DNA from: Pseudomonadota bacterium
GTDB lineage: Bacteria; Pseudomonadota; Gammaproteobacteria; Burkholderiales; Burkholderiaceae
Direction of reading: 5' to 3'
DNA length: 29,551 nucleotides
NCBI GenBank assembly: GCA_021783435.1
Contig: JAJXUC010000030.1
Location: 1 to 29,551 of the forward strand
Shown piece by piece: positions 1-7,133 of the stretch; position 1 is the first letter of the stretch, and each line of letters opens with the position of its first letter. Below the pieces are notes generated by a model that saw only the letters and a list, made by a program, of their open reading frames with translations, was not told the DNA's origin and made no database searches. Both the position numbers and the translations under genes were made by a program.

Positions 1-1421
1 GCCCCGCGCGGATAGCGCACTGCTGCCGGCCCATCGAGGGCAAAACCGGTGGACAGCATTTGCCGGCACTCCAACTCGTCGGCAGGTGCCATGAGCGTGA
101 AGTTGGGCAGACAGCGCAGGGCCGCGATATCGAAAGCCCCGGTATGTGTCGCACCATCGGCGCCGACCACGCCAGCACGGTCAATCGCGAACAGCACAGG
201 CAGATTCTGGATCGCCACGTCGTGAATCACCTGGTCGTAGGCACGCTGCAGAAAGGTGGAATAAATGGCCACCACGGGCTTCATGCCCTCGCAGGCCAAA
301 CCCGCGGCAAAGGTCACGGCGTGCTGCTCGGCAATGCCCACGTCGTGGTAGCGCTGGGGAAACAGCTTGGCGAATTCCACCAGGCCCGAGCCCTCGCACA
401 TGGCCGGGGTGATGGCCGTCAGGCGCTCGTCCTGCCGCGCCATGTCGCACAGCCACTGGCCGAACACCTGGGCGTAGGTCGGCTTGGGCGCCACGGCCGG
501 GGGTTTGACGCCTTCGGCCGGGTTGAAACGGCCCGGGCCGTGATAGGTGATGGGGTCGGCCTCGGCGAGCTTGTAGCCATAGCCCTTCTTCGTCACCACA
601 TGCAGCAGGCGGGGCCCAGCGCGTTCGCGCAGGTTCTCAAGCGTCGGGATCAGGGCGTCCAGGTCGTGCCCATCGATGGGGCCGACGTAATCGAAGCCGA
701 ACTCCTCGAACAGCGTCCCCGGCGCCACCAGGCCCTTGGCATGCTCCTCGATGCGGCGCGCCAACTCGAACAAGGGCGGCGGCGCGACCTTGAGGACCTG
801 CTTGGCAGCGTCACGCGCACTGGCATAGAAACGCCCGGACAGCAGGCGCGCCAGGTAGCGGTTGAGCGCGCCCACCGGCGCCGAAATCGACATGTCGTTG
901 TCATTGAGCACCACCAGCAGATCCGCCTCGGGGTGCACGCCGGCGTTGTTCATGGCCTCGAAGGCCATGCCGCCCGTCATCGCGCCGTCGCCGATCACCG
1001 CCACGACCTTGCGCCGCTCGCCCTTGGCCTGCGCCGCCAAGGCCATGCCCAGCGCAGCCGAGATCGAGGTGGACGAATGCGCCGTGCCGAAGGTGTCGTA
1101 AGGCGATTCCTCGCGGCGCGGAAAACCTGAAATGCCTCCGTACTGGCGCAGCGAACCCATGCGCTCGCGCCGCCCGGTGAGAATCTTGTGCGCGTAGGTC
1201 TGATGCCCCACATCCCAGACCAGACGGTCGTGCGGGGTGTCGAACACGTAATGCAAGGCCACGGTGAGTTCTACCGTGCCCAGGTTCGACGAGAGGTGGC
1301 CGCCCGTACGCGACACCGTGTCGAGAATGAACTGGCGCAACTGCTGCGCGAGCTGGGGAAGCTGCTCGGCTTTGAGCCGACGCAGGTCGTGGGGATCTTG
1401 AATGCGCCCGAGCAGGTCCAT
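1..1421 (-). CDS. dxs: 1-deoxy-D-xylulose-5-phosphate synthase, 3'-truncated by window edge
   Basis: Thiamine-diphosphate enzyme that condenses pyruvate with glyceraldehyde 3-phosphate, the first step of the MEP isoprenoid pathway, in the cytoplasm. About 473 codons are visible from the ATG at 1421; the family is about 620 residues, so roughly the last 150 lie beyond the left edge. Seen: the TPP/Mg motif GDGAMTGG (residues 144-151) followed by NDNDMSIS (173-180), and the transketolase-type segment [10 protein letters not shown] with the catalytic Glu at about residue 365. The start lies 2 nt after the ispA stop, so it is probably translationally coupled as the last gene of xseB-ispA-dxs, an order common in proteobacteria. 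The reading frame is open to position 1 with no lesion. Identification is secure. Confidence 0.97.
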   Translation of the reverse strand, partial: MDLLGRIQDPHDLRRLKAEQLPQLAQQLRQFILDTVSRTGGHLSSNLGTVELTVALHYVFDTPHDRLVWDVGHQTYAHKILTGRRERMGSLRQYGGISGFPRREESPYDTFGTAHSSTSISAALGMALAAQAKGERRKVVAVIGDGAMTGGMAFEAMNNAGVHPEADLLVVLNDNDMSISAPVGALNRYLARLLSGRFYASARDAAKQVLKVAPPPLFELARRIEEHAKGLVAPGTLFEEFGFDYVGPIDGHDLDALIPTLENLRERAGPRLLHVVTKKGYGYKLAEADPITYHGPGRFNPAEGVKPPAVAPKPTYAQVFGQWLCDMARQDERLTAITPAMCEGSGLVEFAKLFPQRYHDVGIAEQHAVTFAAGLACEGMKPVVAIYSTFLQRAYDQVIHDVAIQNLPVLFAIDRAGVVGADGATHTGAFDIAALRCLPNFTLMAPADELECRQMLSTGFALDGPAAVRYPRG

Positions 1422-1423
1422 GT

Positions 1424-2458
1424 TCAATGGCTCCTGTTCACGATACGCCGCGCCAGTTCGGCCAGCCGCTGCGCCCCCGGGCGCCGCTCTGGCGGTAACG
1501 CATCCAACGCGGCCAGCGCGTCCGCGAGCAGGCGCTGCGCCCAGTCCTGCGCCGCAGGCAAGCCGAGAAGCGTCGCAAAGGTGGCCTTGGCTTGCCGCGC
1601 ATCTTTCCCCGCCGTCTTGCCCAGCGTGGTCGAATCGGCGCTGGCATCGAGCACGTCGTCAACCACCTGGAAGGCCAGGCCGATGGCATCGGCATAGCGG
1701 CCCATGATCTCGGCGTCCCGCATCTCGTCGCTCGGATCGACTCTGCCGGGTTGACGGCAGGCCAGGCCCATCAGCAAACTTGCCTTGAGCAAGGCTCCAG
1801 TCTTGCGCCGGTGCATGTCGCTGAGGACATCGACCTCCAGCGCACGACCGGTGGCCGCGAGGTCCAGGGCCTGGCCGCCCGCCATGCCTGCGGCGCCGGA
1901 GGCGCCTGCGAGCAAGCCGCACAAACGCGCCTGCGTCTGCGCAGGAATGTCGGGATTCGCAGTGAGCACCTCGAAGGCGCGCGTCTGCAAGGCGTCTCCC
2001 GCCAACAAAGCCATGGCCTCGCCGAATTTCACGTGCACCGTGGGCTGGCCGCGGCGCAAAACGTCGTTATCCATGCAGGGCAGATCGTCGTGCACCAGGG
2101 AATACGCATGCATCAGTTCGACCGCGCAGGCCGCTGCATCCATGGCTGCTGGGTCCGCGTCGAAACACTCGCCAGCAGCCCACAGAAGAAGTGGGCGGAT
2201 GCGTTTGCCACCCTGTGCAGCGGCATAGTGCATGGCCTCGGCCAGCACCGTGCTGGCGGCCGGCTGCAAAGGGAGGTGCTGCCCGATCAGTGCCTGGATA
2301 CGCGCGGTGCGGGCGGCGGCCCAGGCATCGAAGTCGCGTTCGGCGCCGGCCGGCGACAGATGCGCCGCGCGGCGATGCTGCGGCACGACGGCTCGGCGGC
2401 GCGACGATGCACCGTCCGCCGGCATCCCGTCAGTTGCCTGTTTGGCGGTCGCTTGCAT
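1424..2458 (-). CDS. ispA: (2E,6E)-farnesyl diphosphate synthase
   Basis: Polyprenyl synthetase that extends DMAPP with IPP to geranyl and farnesyl diphosphate, feeding ubiquinone, undecaprenyl and haem O synthesis. 344 residues from the ATG at 2458. Seen: first Asp-rich motif DDLPCMD (124-130), [10 protein letters not shown] near residue 83, [10 protein letters not shown] near 215, and second Asp-rich motif DDVLD (267-271). The start overlaps the end of xseB by 29 nt. About 40 N-terminal residues (Arg/Ala-rich, low complexity) precede the usual family start, so the true start may be internal; a GTG at codon 25 is possible, but no Shine-Dalgarno stands out there. The dxs start follows 2 nt after the stop. 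Function is secure; the start is moderately sure. Confidence 0.95.
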   Translation of the reverse strand: MQATAKQATDGMPADGASSRRRAVVPQHRRAAHLSPAGAERDFDAWAAARTARIQALIGQHLPLQPAASTVLAEAMHYAAAQGGKRIRPLLLWAAGECFDADPAAMDAAACAVELMHAYSLVHDDLPCMDNDVLRRGQPTVHVKFGEAMALLAGDALQTRAFEVLTANPDIPAQTQARLCGLLAGASGAAGMAGGQALDLAATGRALEVDVLSDMHRRKTGALLKASLLMGLACRQPGRVDPSDEMRDAEIMGRYADAIGLAFQVVDDVLDASADSTTLGKTAGKDARQAKATFATLLGLPAAQDWAQRLLADALAALDALPPERRPGAQRLAELARRIVNRSH

Positions 2459-2690
2459 AGGGCTTGAGTTCGGTGCCGTCCAGGATCTGGATTTGCTGTT
2501 CCACCGCCTGCAATTTCTCGCGGCAATAGCGCAGCAGCGCCGCACCGCGCTGGTAGGACTTGAGCGTGTCGTCCAGGCTCATCTGCCCGGACTCGAGTTG
2601 CTGGACCAGTTGTTCCAGCTCTGCGGTGGCCTGCTCGTAACTGGCGGGCTGGGTATCGGCCGGGGTTTGCTTGCGCGTGCTTGCGTTCAT
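2430..2690 (-). CDS. xseB: Exodeoxyribonuclease VII small subunit
   Basis: 86-residue small subunit of exonuclease VII, which with XseA degrades single-stranded DNA. Seen: the family core with the helical segment running from [17 protein letters not shown] to LLRYCREKL, and the typical acidic and hydrophobic heptads of the XseB helices. It is the first gene of the minus-strand xseB-ispA-dxs unit and its 3' end overlaps ispA by 29 nt, suggesting coupled translation. No clear Shine-Dalgarno precedes the ATG at 2690. A -10-like TAAAAT lies at 2763-2758 on the minus strand. The xseA gene is not in the window. Confidence 0.94.
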   Translation of the reverse strand: MNASTRKQTPADTQPASYEQATAELEQLVQQLESGQMSLDDTLKSYQRGAALLRYCREKLQAVEQQIQILDGTELKPYASDRQTGN

Positions 2691-2876
2691 GGGGGGCGGC
2701 GATGTCGCCGGGGCCTTGCCGGGATGACGAGGCCGGTGAAATGGGATTGAACCCTTGATTTTATCGGCAGAGCCGGGGAAGATACCCCCCGTCCCCAGTA
2801 TCCCCGGCGCGCCAAGGTCGGTCTAGAATCCGCCTGCGTTTATTTGTTTGATTTTTCAGGAGATTTCAAGCCCATC
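2691..2876. promoter_or_regulatory. Divergent promoter region xseB / Rieske oxygenase
   Basis: 186-nt divergent spacer. On the plus strand a -10-like TAGAAT (2824-2829) precedes an AGGAG ribosome site (2858-2862), 14 nt before the ATG at 2877. On the minus strand TAAAAT (2763-2758) could serve xseB. Neither has a convincing -35. Between them lies an imperfect dyad: GCCGGG (2772-2777) and GATAC (2781-2785) pair with GTATC (2798-2802) and CCCGGC (2803-2808), a possible operator or hairpin. Inferred from sequence only. Confidence 0.4.
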
Positions 2877-3986
2877 ATGTCGGATTTGAGTGTGCATCTG
2901 GCCCCGAGCAAAACCCAACTGCCGGTAACGGCATATTTTGACGCCGAGCTGTATGCGAAGGAGAAACAACTCATCTTCGATGAAGGGCCGCGCTACCTCG
3001 GGCACGCGCTTGCCGTCGCCAACCCGGGGGACTTCTACGCCTTGCCGCAAGAAGGTGAAGGCCGTGCCCTGGTGCGCAATGCGGCTGGCATCGACCTCAT
3101 CTCCAACGTCTGCCGGCATCGGCAGGCTGTGATGCTCAAGGGCCGCGGCAAAACCGGGAACAACATCGTCTGCCCTCTGCACCGCTGGACCTACCGGCTC
3201 GACGGCGCGTTGATCGGAGCCCCATATTTCGATGACGACCCCTGCCTGAACCTGCAGCGCTATGCGCAGCCCCAGAATTGGAACGGCCTGCTGTTCGAGC
3301 GCAACGGCTTCGACGTCGCCGAAGCGCTGCGGGGACTGGAGAACGAAACCGCGTTCGATTTCAGCGGCTTCGTGCTCGACCACGTGGAGCAGCATGTCTG
3401 CGACTACAACTGGAAGACCTTCATCGAGGTGTATCTGGAGGACTACCACGTCGGACCCTTCCACCCCGGGCTCGGCCAGTTCGTCAGCTGCGACGATCTC
3501 GCATGGCAGTTCGGCAATGCGTTCAGCGTGCAAACTGTCGGCATCAACAACGCCCTGCGCAAGGCCGGCAGCAAGGTCTATGCGAAATGGCACGAGGCCG
3601 TGCTCAACTTCCGCCAGGGCGTCCTGCCCGAACACGGCGCCATCTGGCTCACGCTCTACCCGAACGTGATGGTGGAGTGGTACCCGCACGTGCTCGTGGT
3701 GTCGGCGCTGTATCCGCAAGGACCGCAAAAAACCCTCAACGTGGTGGAGTTCTACTACCCCGAGGAAATCGCCGCCTTCGAACGCGACTTCATCGAGGCC
3801 GAGCGTGCCGCCTACATGGAGACTTGCATCGAGGACGATGACATCGCCTTGCGCATGGACGCCGGCCGCCGCGCCCTCATGGAACGCGGCGACGACCAGG
3901 CCGGCCCTTACCAGTCCCCGATGGAAGATGGCATGCTCCACTTCCACGAGTGGTACCGGCGCAAGCTGAACATGCCTGCGGACTGA
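2877..3986 (+). CDS. Rieske [2Fe-2S] aromatic ring-hydroxylating oxygenase alpha subunit
   Basis: 369-residue oxygenase of the ring-hydroxylating alpha-subunit type. Seen: Rieske ligands Cys79, His81, Cys99 and His102 (CRH, 17 residues, CPLH), then a C-terminal catalytic domain with the NWK segment at 178-180 and the mononuclear-iron motif YLEDYHVGPFH, giving His191 and His196; Glu188 sits where naphthalene dioxygenase has its bridging Asp. This points to an iron-dependent mono- or dioxygenase or demethylase. The substrate is unknown. No ferredoxin, reductase or beta subunit is nearby, so electrons must come from elsewhere. The ATG at 2877 with an upstream AGGAG was preferred over an in-frame TTG at 2844. 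An intrinsic terminator follows at 4011-4047, so the gene is probably monocistronic. Confidence 0.9.
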   Translation: MSDLSVHLAPSKTQLPVTAYFDAELYAKEKQLIFDEGPRYLGHALAVANPGDFYALPQEGEGRALVRNAAGIDLISNVCRHRQAVMLKGRGKTGNNIVCPLHRWTYRLDGALIGAPYFDDDPCLNLQRYAQPQNWNGLLFERNGFDVAEALRGLENETAFDFSGFVLDHVEQHVCDYNWKTFIEVYLEDYHVGPFHPGLGQFVSCDDLAWQFGNAFSVQTVGINNALRKAGSKVYAKWHEAVLNFRQGVLPEHGAIWLTLYPNVMVEWYPHVLVVSALYPQGPQKTLNVVEFYYPEEIAAFERDFIEAERAAYMETCIEDDDIALRMDAGRRALMERGDDQAGPYQSPMEDGMLHFHEWYRRKLNMPAD

Positions 3987-4010
3987 AGCGGGCCAAGGCA
4001 GCACAAAATC

Positions 4011-4047
4011 CAGGGGCCGGGGGCATAATCGATGCGCCCGGCCCCTG
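4011..4047 (+). terminator. Intrinsic terminator-like hairpin after the Rieske gene
   Basis: CAGGGGCCGGG (4011-4021) is perfectly complementary to CCCGGCCCCTG (4037-4047). Inside, after one G-G mismatch, GCAT pairs with ATGC around a 5-nt loop. A pyrimidine-rich run (TTTCCTTCTTCCC) follows. The tail is not a pure T-tract, so efficiency is uncertain. The loop side carries CATAAT (4024-4029), which could be the -10 of sseA. Confidence 0.6.
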
Positions 4048-4065
4048 TTTCCTTCTTCCCTCGCC

Positions 4066-4926
4066 ATGCCGAACTCGCCTGACACCACCCTCATGTCCGC
4101 CGAACAGCTGCAACGCAGTCTGCCCGGCGTCTTCGTGGCCGACTGCAGTCACGAACTCACCGATCCGTCCGCCGGACTGCGCGACTACGCGGTCGGCCAT
4201 ATACCGGGTGCGGCCCATCTGCATCTGGACACGCATCTCTCCTCCGCGCCGAACGGGCGCAATGGCCGGCACCCGCTGCCGGACCCCGCCGATCTGGTCG
4301 CACAGCTGGCGGCCATGGGCCTGCGCCAGGGGCAGCAGGTCGTCGCCTACGACCGCAGCCAGGGCACCTACGCGGCGCGCCTGTGGTGGCTGCTGCGCTG
4401 GCTGGGCCATGCGCCGGTCGCAGTGCTCGACGGCGGTTGGCAGGCCTGGCTGGAAGCAGAGGGTGCGAGTCAGACCGAACCCCCAGCCGCGCGCCCGCGC
4501 GGCGACTTCGCCGCCAGCCCCAGCCTGGTGCGCTTTGTCCAGGTGGACGACGTGCTCGGCAATCTGCAGCACCGCCAGCGCCTCGTGATCGACGCCCGCT
4601 CGCCGCAGCGCTTTCGTGGCGAAGGTGAAACGCTGGATCCGAGAGCCGGCCATATTCCGGGCGCCGTGTGCCGCTTCTACCGCGACAACCTGAGGGAGGA
4701 CGGCCGCTTCAAATCCGCCGACGAACTGCGTGCGGAATGGCTGGCCCTTCTCGGCAAGCGCAAACCGCAGGAGGTGGTGAACCAGTGCGGTTCGGGGGTC
4801 TCGGCCTGTCACAACATCCTGGCGCTGGAACATGCAGGATTGGACGGTTCGCTGCTTTATCCCGGGTCGTGGAGCGAATGGTGCGCGGACCCCGCGCGTC
4901 CGATGGTTTGCGAAGCGTCGTCGTAG
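4066..4926 (+). CDS. sseA: 3-mercaptopyruvate/thiosulfate sulfurtransferase
   Basis: 286-residue two-domain rhodanese. The N-terminal inactive rhodanese domain is about residues 8-135 (AVGHIPGAAHL, VAYDRSQGTYAARLWWLLR) and the catalytic domain about 155-280 (LVIDARSPQRFRGE, RAGHIPGA). The active-site Cys241 sits in CGSGVSAC. In this family a CGSG-type loop favours 3-mercaptopyruvate, whereas CRKG-type loops favour thiosulfate, so mercaptopyruvate sulfurtransferase is the better call. It transfers sulfane sulfur to thiols or cyanide in the cytoplasm. Start is the ATG at 4066; no strong Shine-Dalgarno. It fits the sulfur-related genes further along (tusA, tsdA, cysM), though not in one operon. 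Confidence 0.93.
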   Translation: MPNSPDTTLMSAEQLQRSLPGVFVADCSHELTDPSAGLRDYAVGHIPGAAHLHLDTHLSSAPNGRNGRHPLPDPADLVAQLAAMGLRQGQQVVAYDRSQGTYAARLWWLLRWLGHAPVAVLDGGWQAWLEAEGASQTEPPAARPRGDFAASPSLVRFVQVDDVLGNLQHRQRLVIDARSPQRFRGEGETLDPRAGHIPGAVCRFYRDNLREDGRFKSADELRAEWLALLGKRKPQEVVNQCGSGVSACHNILALEHAGLDGSLLYPGSWSEWCADPARPMVCEASS

Positions 4927-4994
4927 TTTTCGGCACGGGGCGCCTGGCCTGCCGGGCCCCGATGCAGGATGCCGGCCCCGAAAGGCGGGAATGT

Positions 4995-5043
4995 TTGCAC
5001 CAGATCAAACCGCGCGGCGACCGCGCGCTGCAATATATCGGCA
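4995..5043 (+). promoter_or_regulatory. Candidate Anr/Fnr-type box and promoter of the usp pair
   Basis: TTGCA-CCAG-ATCAA (4995-5008) matches 8 of 10 defined positions of the FNR/Anr consensus TTGAT-N4-ATCAA. A -10-like AATATA lies at 5032-5037, 23 nt downstream of the box. With a start site near 5043 the box centre would be near -41.5, the class II FNR geometry. A 7-bp hairpin (5011-5017/5021-5027) sits between them, and TTTGATC at 5047-5053 is the inverse of GATCAAA at 5003-5009. Inferred by eye only. Confidence 0.45.
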
Positions 5044-5076
5044 TGTTTTGATCTTTGACCGAACGAGGAGGCTGCC

Positions 5077-5511
5077 ATGTACAACAAGATTCTGGTTCCG
5101 ACGGATGGCTCTGCAACTGCCGCCAAGGCCATTGCCCCTGCCGTGCAATTGGCCAAACAATGCGGTGCCGCCCTTGTCGGCGTCACAGTGACCGACCCCT
5201 ACCCCTATTCGGGCCTGGCCGAGTCCGTCCCCATCACGGCAGACGAATACCGCGTGAGCGTGACCAAGGCGGCCGAGGCTGCGCTGACGCCCCTGGTCGA
5301 TGCCTGCAAGGCGGCTGGGCTGGCCTGCGACTGCGTGGTATCCGAAAACATCCACCCCTGGAAAGCCATGCTGGAGGTCGCCAAGGAAAAATCCTGCGAT
5401 CTGGTGGTGATGGCCTCGCATGGCCGGCGCGGCATGCAGTCGCTGCTGCTCGGCAGCGAAACCCAGAAGCTGCTGACCCATTCCCATCTGCCGGTTCTGG
5501 TGGTGCGCTGA
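5077..5511 (+). CDS. Universal stress protein UspA family (first of tandem pair)
   Basis: 144-residue single-domain Usp. Seen: N-terminal beta strand KILVPTDGS, and the ATP-binding signature at the C-terminus, ASHGRRGMQSLLLGS, matching G-2x-G-9x-G-S, followed by LPVLVVR. This places it in the nucleotide-binding branch, thought to aid survival under energy or oxygen limitation. A strong GAGGAGG-like ribosome site lies upstream of the ATG at 5077. It is followed 76 nt later by a second Usp of identical length, evidently an old tandem duplication. The candidate Anr/Fnr box upstream agrees with the known anaerobic control of some Pseudomonas usp genes. Confidence 0.95.
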   Translation: MYNKILVPTDGSATAAKAIAPAVQLAKQCGAALVGVTVTDPYPYSGLAESVPITADEYRVSVTKAAEAALTPLVDACKAAGLACDCVVSENIHPWKAMLEVAKEKSCDLVVMASHGRRGMQSLLLGSETQKLLTHSHLPVLVVR

Positions 5512-5587
5512 CACCCGGAATCCGGAGCATGAGACCGCACCTAAGAGCCGCCCGCAAGGCTTCCCGACCAACCCCCTGGAGACCACC

Positions 5588-6022
5588 ATGTTCAAGCATG
5601 TCCTCATCGCCACAGACGGTTCCGAGCTTTCCGATCGCGCCCTGCCCATCGCCCTGGAGCAGGCCAAGCTGAATGGCGCGCGCGTGACCGCGGCCTCCGT
5701 GATCGACCTGTATCCCTACATCGGAGCCATCGAGGTCATGCCCACCGGCATCGAGGGTTGGCAGGAAGCCATTCGCGCCCAGGCCGACGCCGCCGTGCAG
5801 AAGGTGGCCGACGCAGCCAAGTCGGCGGGCATCCCCTGCAATACGGCCGTACAGGAAGACACCCTCGCCTGGCGCGGCTTGCTGGCGGTGGCCGAGCGCG
5901 AACATTGCGACCTCATCGTCATGTCCTCGCATGGCCGCGGCGGCCTGACGTCGGCCCTGCTCGGCAGCCAGACGGCGCGTGTGCTGTCGCACACCAAGGT
6001 CCCGGTTCTGGTGGTGCGCTGA
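5588..6022 (+). CDS. Universal stress protein UspA family (second of tandem pair)
   Basis: 144-residue Usp, paralogue of the preceding gene with the same length and fold landmarks: VLIATDGSE at the N-terminus and SSHGRGGLTSALLGS (G-2x-G-9x-G-S ATP-binding signature) near the C-terminus, ending VPVLVVR. By eye a little under half of the residues match the first copy, so the duplication is old, yet the last 21 nt of both genes are identical. The start ATG at 5588 has CTGGAG upstream. No separate promoter is evident, so it is probably co-transcribed with the first copy. The two may form homo- or heterodimers; not shown by the sequence. Confidence 0.95.
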   Translation: MFKHVLIATDGSELSDRALPIALEQAKLNGARVTAASVIDLYPYIGAIEVMPTGIEGWQEAIRAQADAAVQKVADAAKSAGIPCNTAVQEDTLAWRGLLAVAEREHCDLIVMSSHGRGGLTSALLGSQTARVLSHTKVPVLVVR

Positions 6023-6075
6023 AACCGAGACCGGGCTTCTCCTGCGCTCGGCGCACGCCGTCACACGAGGTTCGT

Positions 6076-7050
6076 TCAACCCTCCCCGGGCGGCGCGCCC
6101 AGTAAGCCGGGAAGTCCGGCACAGGTGCCGTCCTGCGGCGGGAACTCAGCTTCAAGTGCCACCACCTCATGTTTGTGCAGCCAGGCCAGCGCCCGCGTCC
6201 AGCCGTCCTGCGCGGCCTCGGCGTTGTAACTCGGACGGTAATCGGCATGGAAGCCATGCCCGGCCTCGGGATACACCACGATGTCCGAGGCTCTGGCCGC
6301 CGCGTCGCCTGCGGCCAGGGCGCTGCGCATCTGCGCGATGGATTCGAGCGTGATGCCGGGGTCCTTGCCACCGTAGAGTCCGAGCACGGGGGCCTTGAGA
6401 TCCTTGGCCACGTCGATTGGGTTGCGCGGCGTCAGCGGACCCGTATTGCCCACCAGCCTGCCGTACCACGCCACGCCGGCCTGCACCGGGGCATGCGCGC
6501 AGTACAGCCAGACGATGCGCCCGCCCCAGCAAAAGCCCGTGACGCCGACATGCCCTGCCCTGCCGCCATTCGTCTGCGCCCAGGCGCGGCAGGCATCCAG
6601 GTCCTGCATCACCTGCGCGTCGGGCACCTTGGCGATGATCTGGCGCATGACCTCGGCGATGCTGCCGTACGCCATGGGGTCGCCCTGCCGCACGAACAAG
6701 TCGGGGGCCAGGGCCAGGTAGCCCTGGTGCGCGAAACGGCGCGCCACGTCGGCGATGTACGCGTGCACCCCGAAGATCTCCGAAACCACGAGAACCACCG
6801 GCAAATCGGACCCGCCCTTGGGCTGCGCGCGGTACACCGGGATCTTCTGCCCGACCGAATCGACCTGCACCTCCCCCACCAGCAATCCTTCGCTGCTTGT
6901 CTCGATGGCCGTTTGCGCCATGACAGGCCCAGCGGCGGCGGCAAACCCCGCACCCAGCGCTGTACGCACGAAGTCGCGCCTCGAAAAACGCGGGTCCGGA
7001 CCGCTGCGCGTCAGGCTATTCCATTCGCTCTGCAAATCGGCGTTCCACAT
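6076..7050 (-). CDS. Tat-exported dienelactone hydrolase family protein
   Basis: 324-residue alpha/beta hydrolase of the dienelactone hydrolase family. Seen: a twin-arginine signal (FSRRDFVR, Arg24-Arg25) with a hydrophobic Ala/Gly-rich stretch and probable cleavage after VMA (residue 45). The mature part has the DLH catalytic triad: Cys174 in GFCWGG, Asp230 in GGKDPG, His265 in EAGHGFH, with Glu91 in VSEIFGV, where DLH has the Glu that interacts with the nucleophile. A Cys nucleophile rather than Ser is typical. A periplasmic location implies a substrate other than the cytoplasmic chlorocatechol intermediate; the real one is unknown. Start is the ATG at 7050, preceded by GGGAGACGAGC. The gene is downstream of polA on the same strand, with its own candidate promoter. 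Confidence 0.92.
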   Translation of the reverse strand: MWNADLQSEWNSLTRSGPDPRFSRRDFVRTALGAGFAAAAGPVMAQTAIETSSEGLLVGEVQVDSVGQKIPVYRAQPKGGSDLPVVLVVSEIFGVHAYIADVARRFAHQGYLALAPDLFVRQGDPMAYGSIAEVMRQIIAKVPDAQVMQDLDACRAWAQTNGGRAGHVGVTGFCWGGRIVWLYCAHAPVQAGVAWYGRLVGNTGPLTPRNPIDVAKDLKAPVLGLYGGKDPGITLESIAQMRSALAAGDAAARASDIVVYPEAGHGFHADYRPSYNAEAAQDGWTRALAWLHKHEVVALEAEFPPQDGTCAGLPGLLGAPPGEG

Positions 7051-7078
7051 GCTCGTCTCCCGGCCTGGATGGCATCAC

Positions 7079-7108
7079 AGTGTCACCAAATGTTGCCGTG
7101 CATGTCAA
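7079..7108 (-). promoter_or_regulatory. Candidate sigma-70 promoter of the dienelactone hydrolase gene
   Basis: On the minus strand a perfect -35 TTGACA (7108-7103) is followed after 18 nt by GACACT (7084-7079), a weak -10 match. The 82-nt polA/DLH gap has no obvious polA terminator. Sequence-only inference. Confidence 0.35.
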
Positions 7109-7133
7109 GCGCCTGGTCTGGTACCGGCCGCAC

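Noticed and set aside
2856..4094. Minus-strand open frame antisense to the Rieske gene
   Set aside because: The plus-strand frame carries full Rieske and iron motifs; the antisense product has none.
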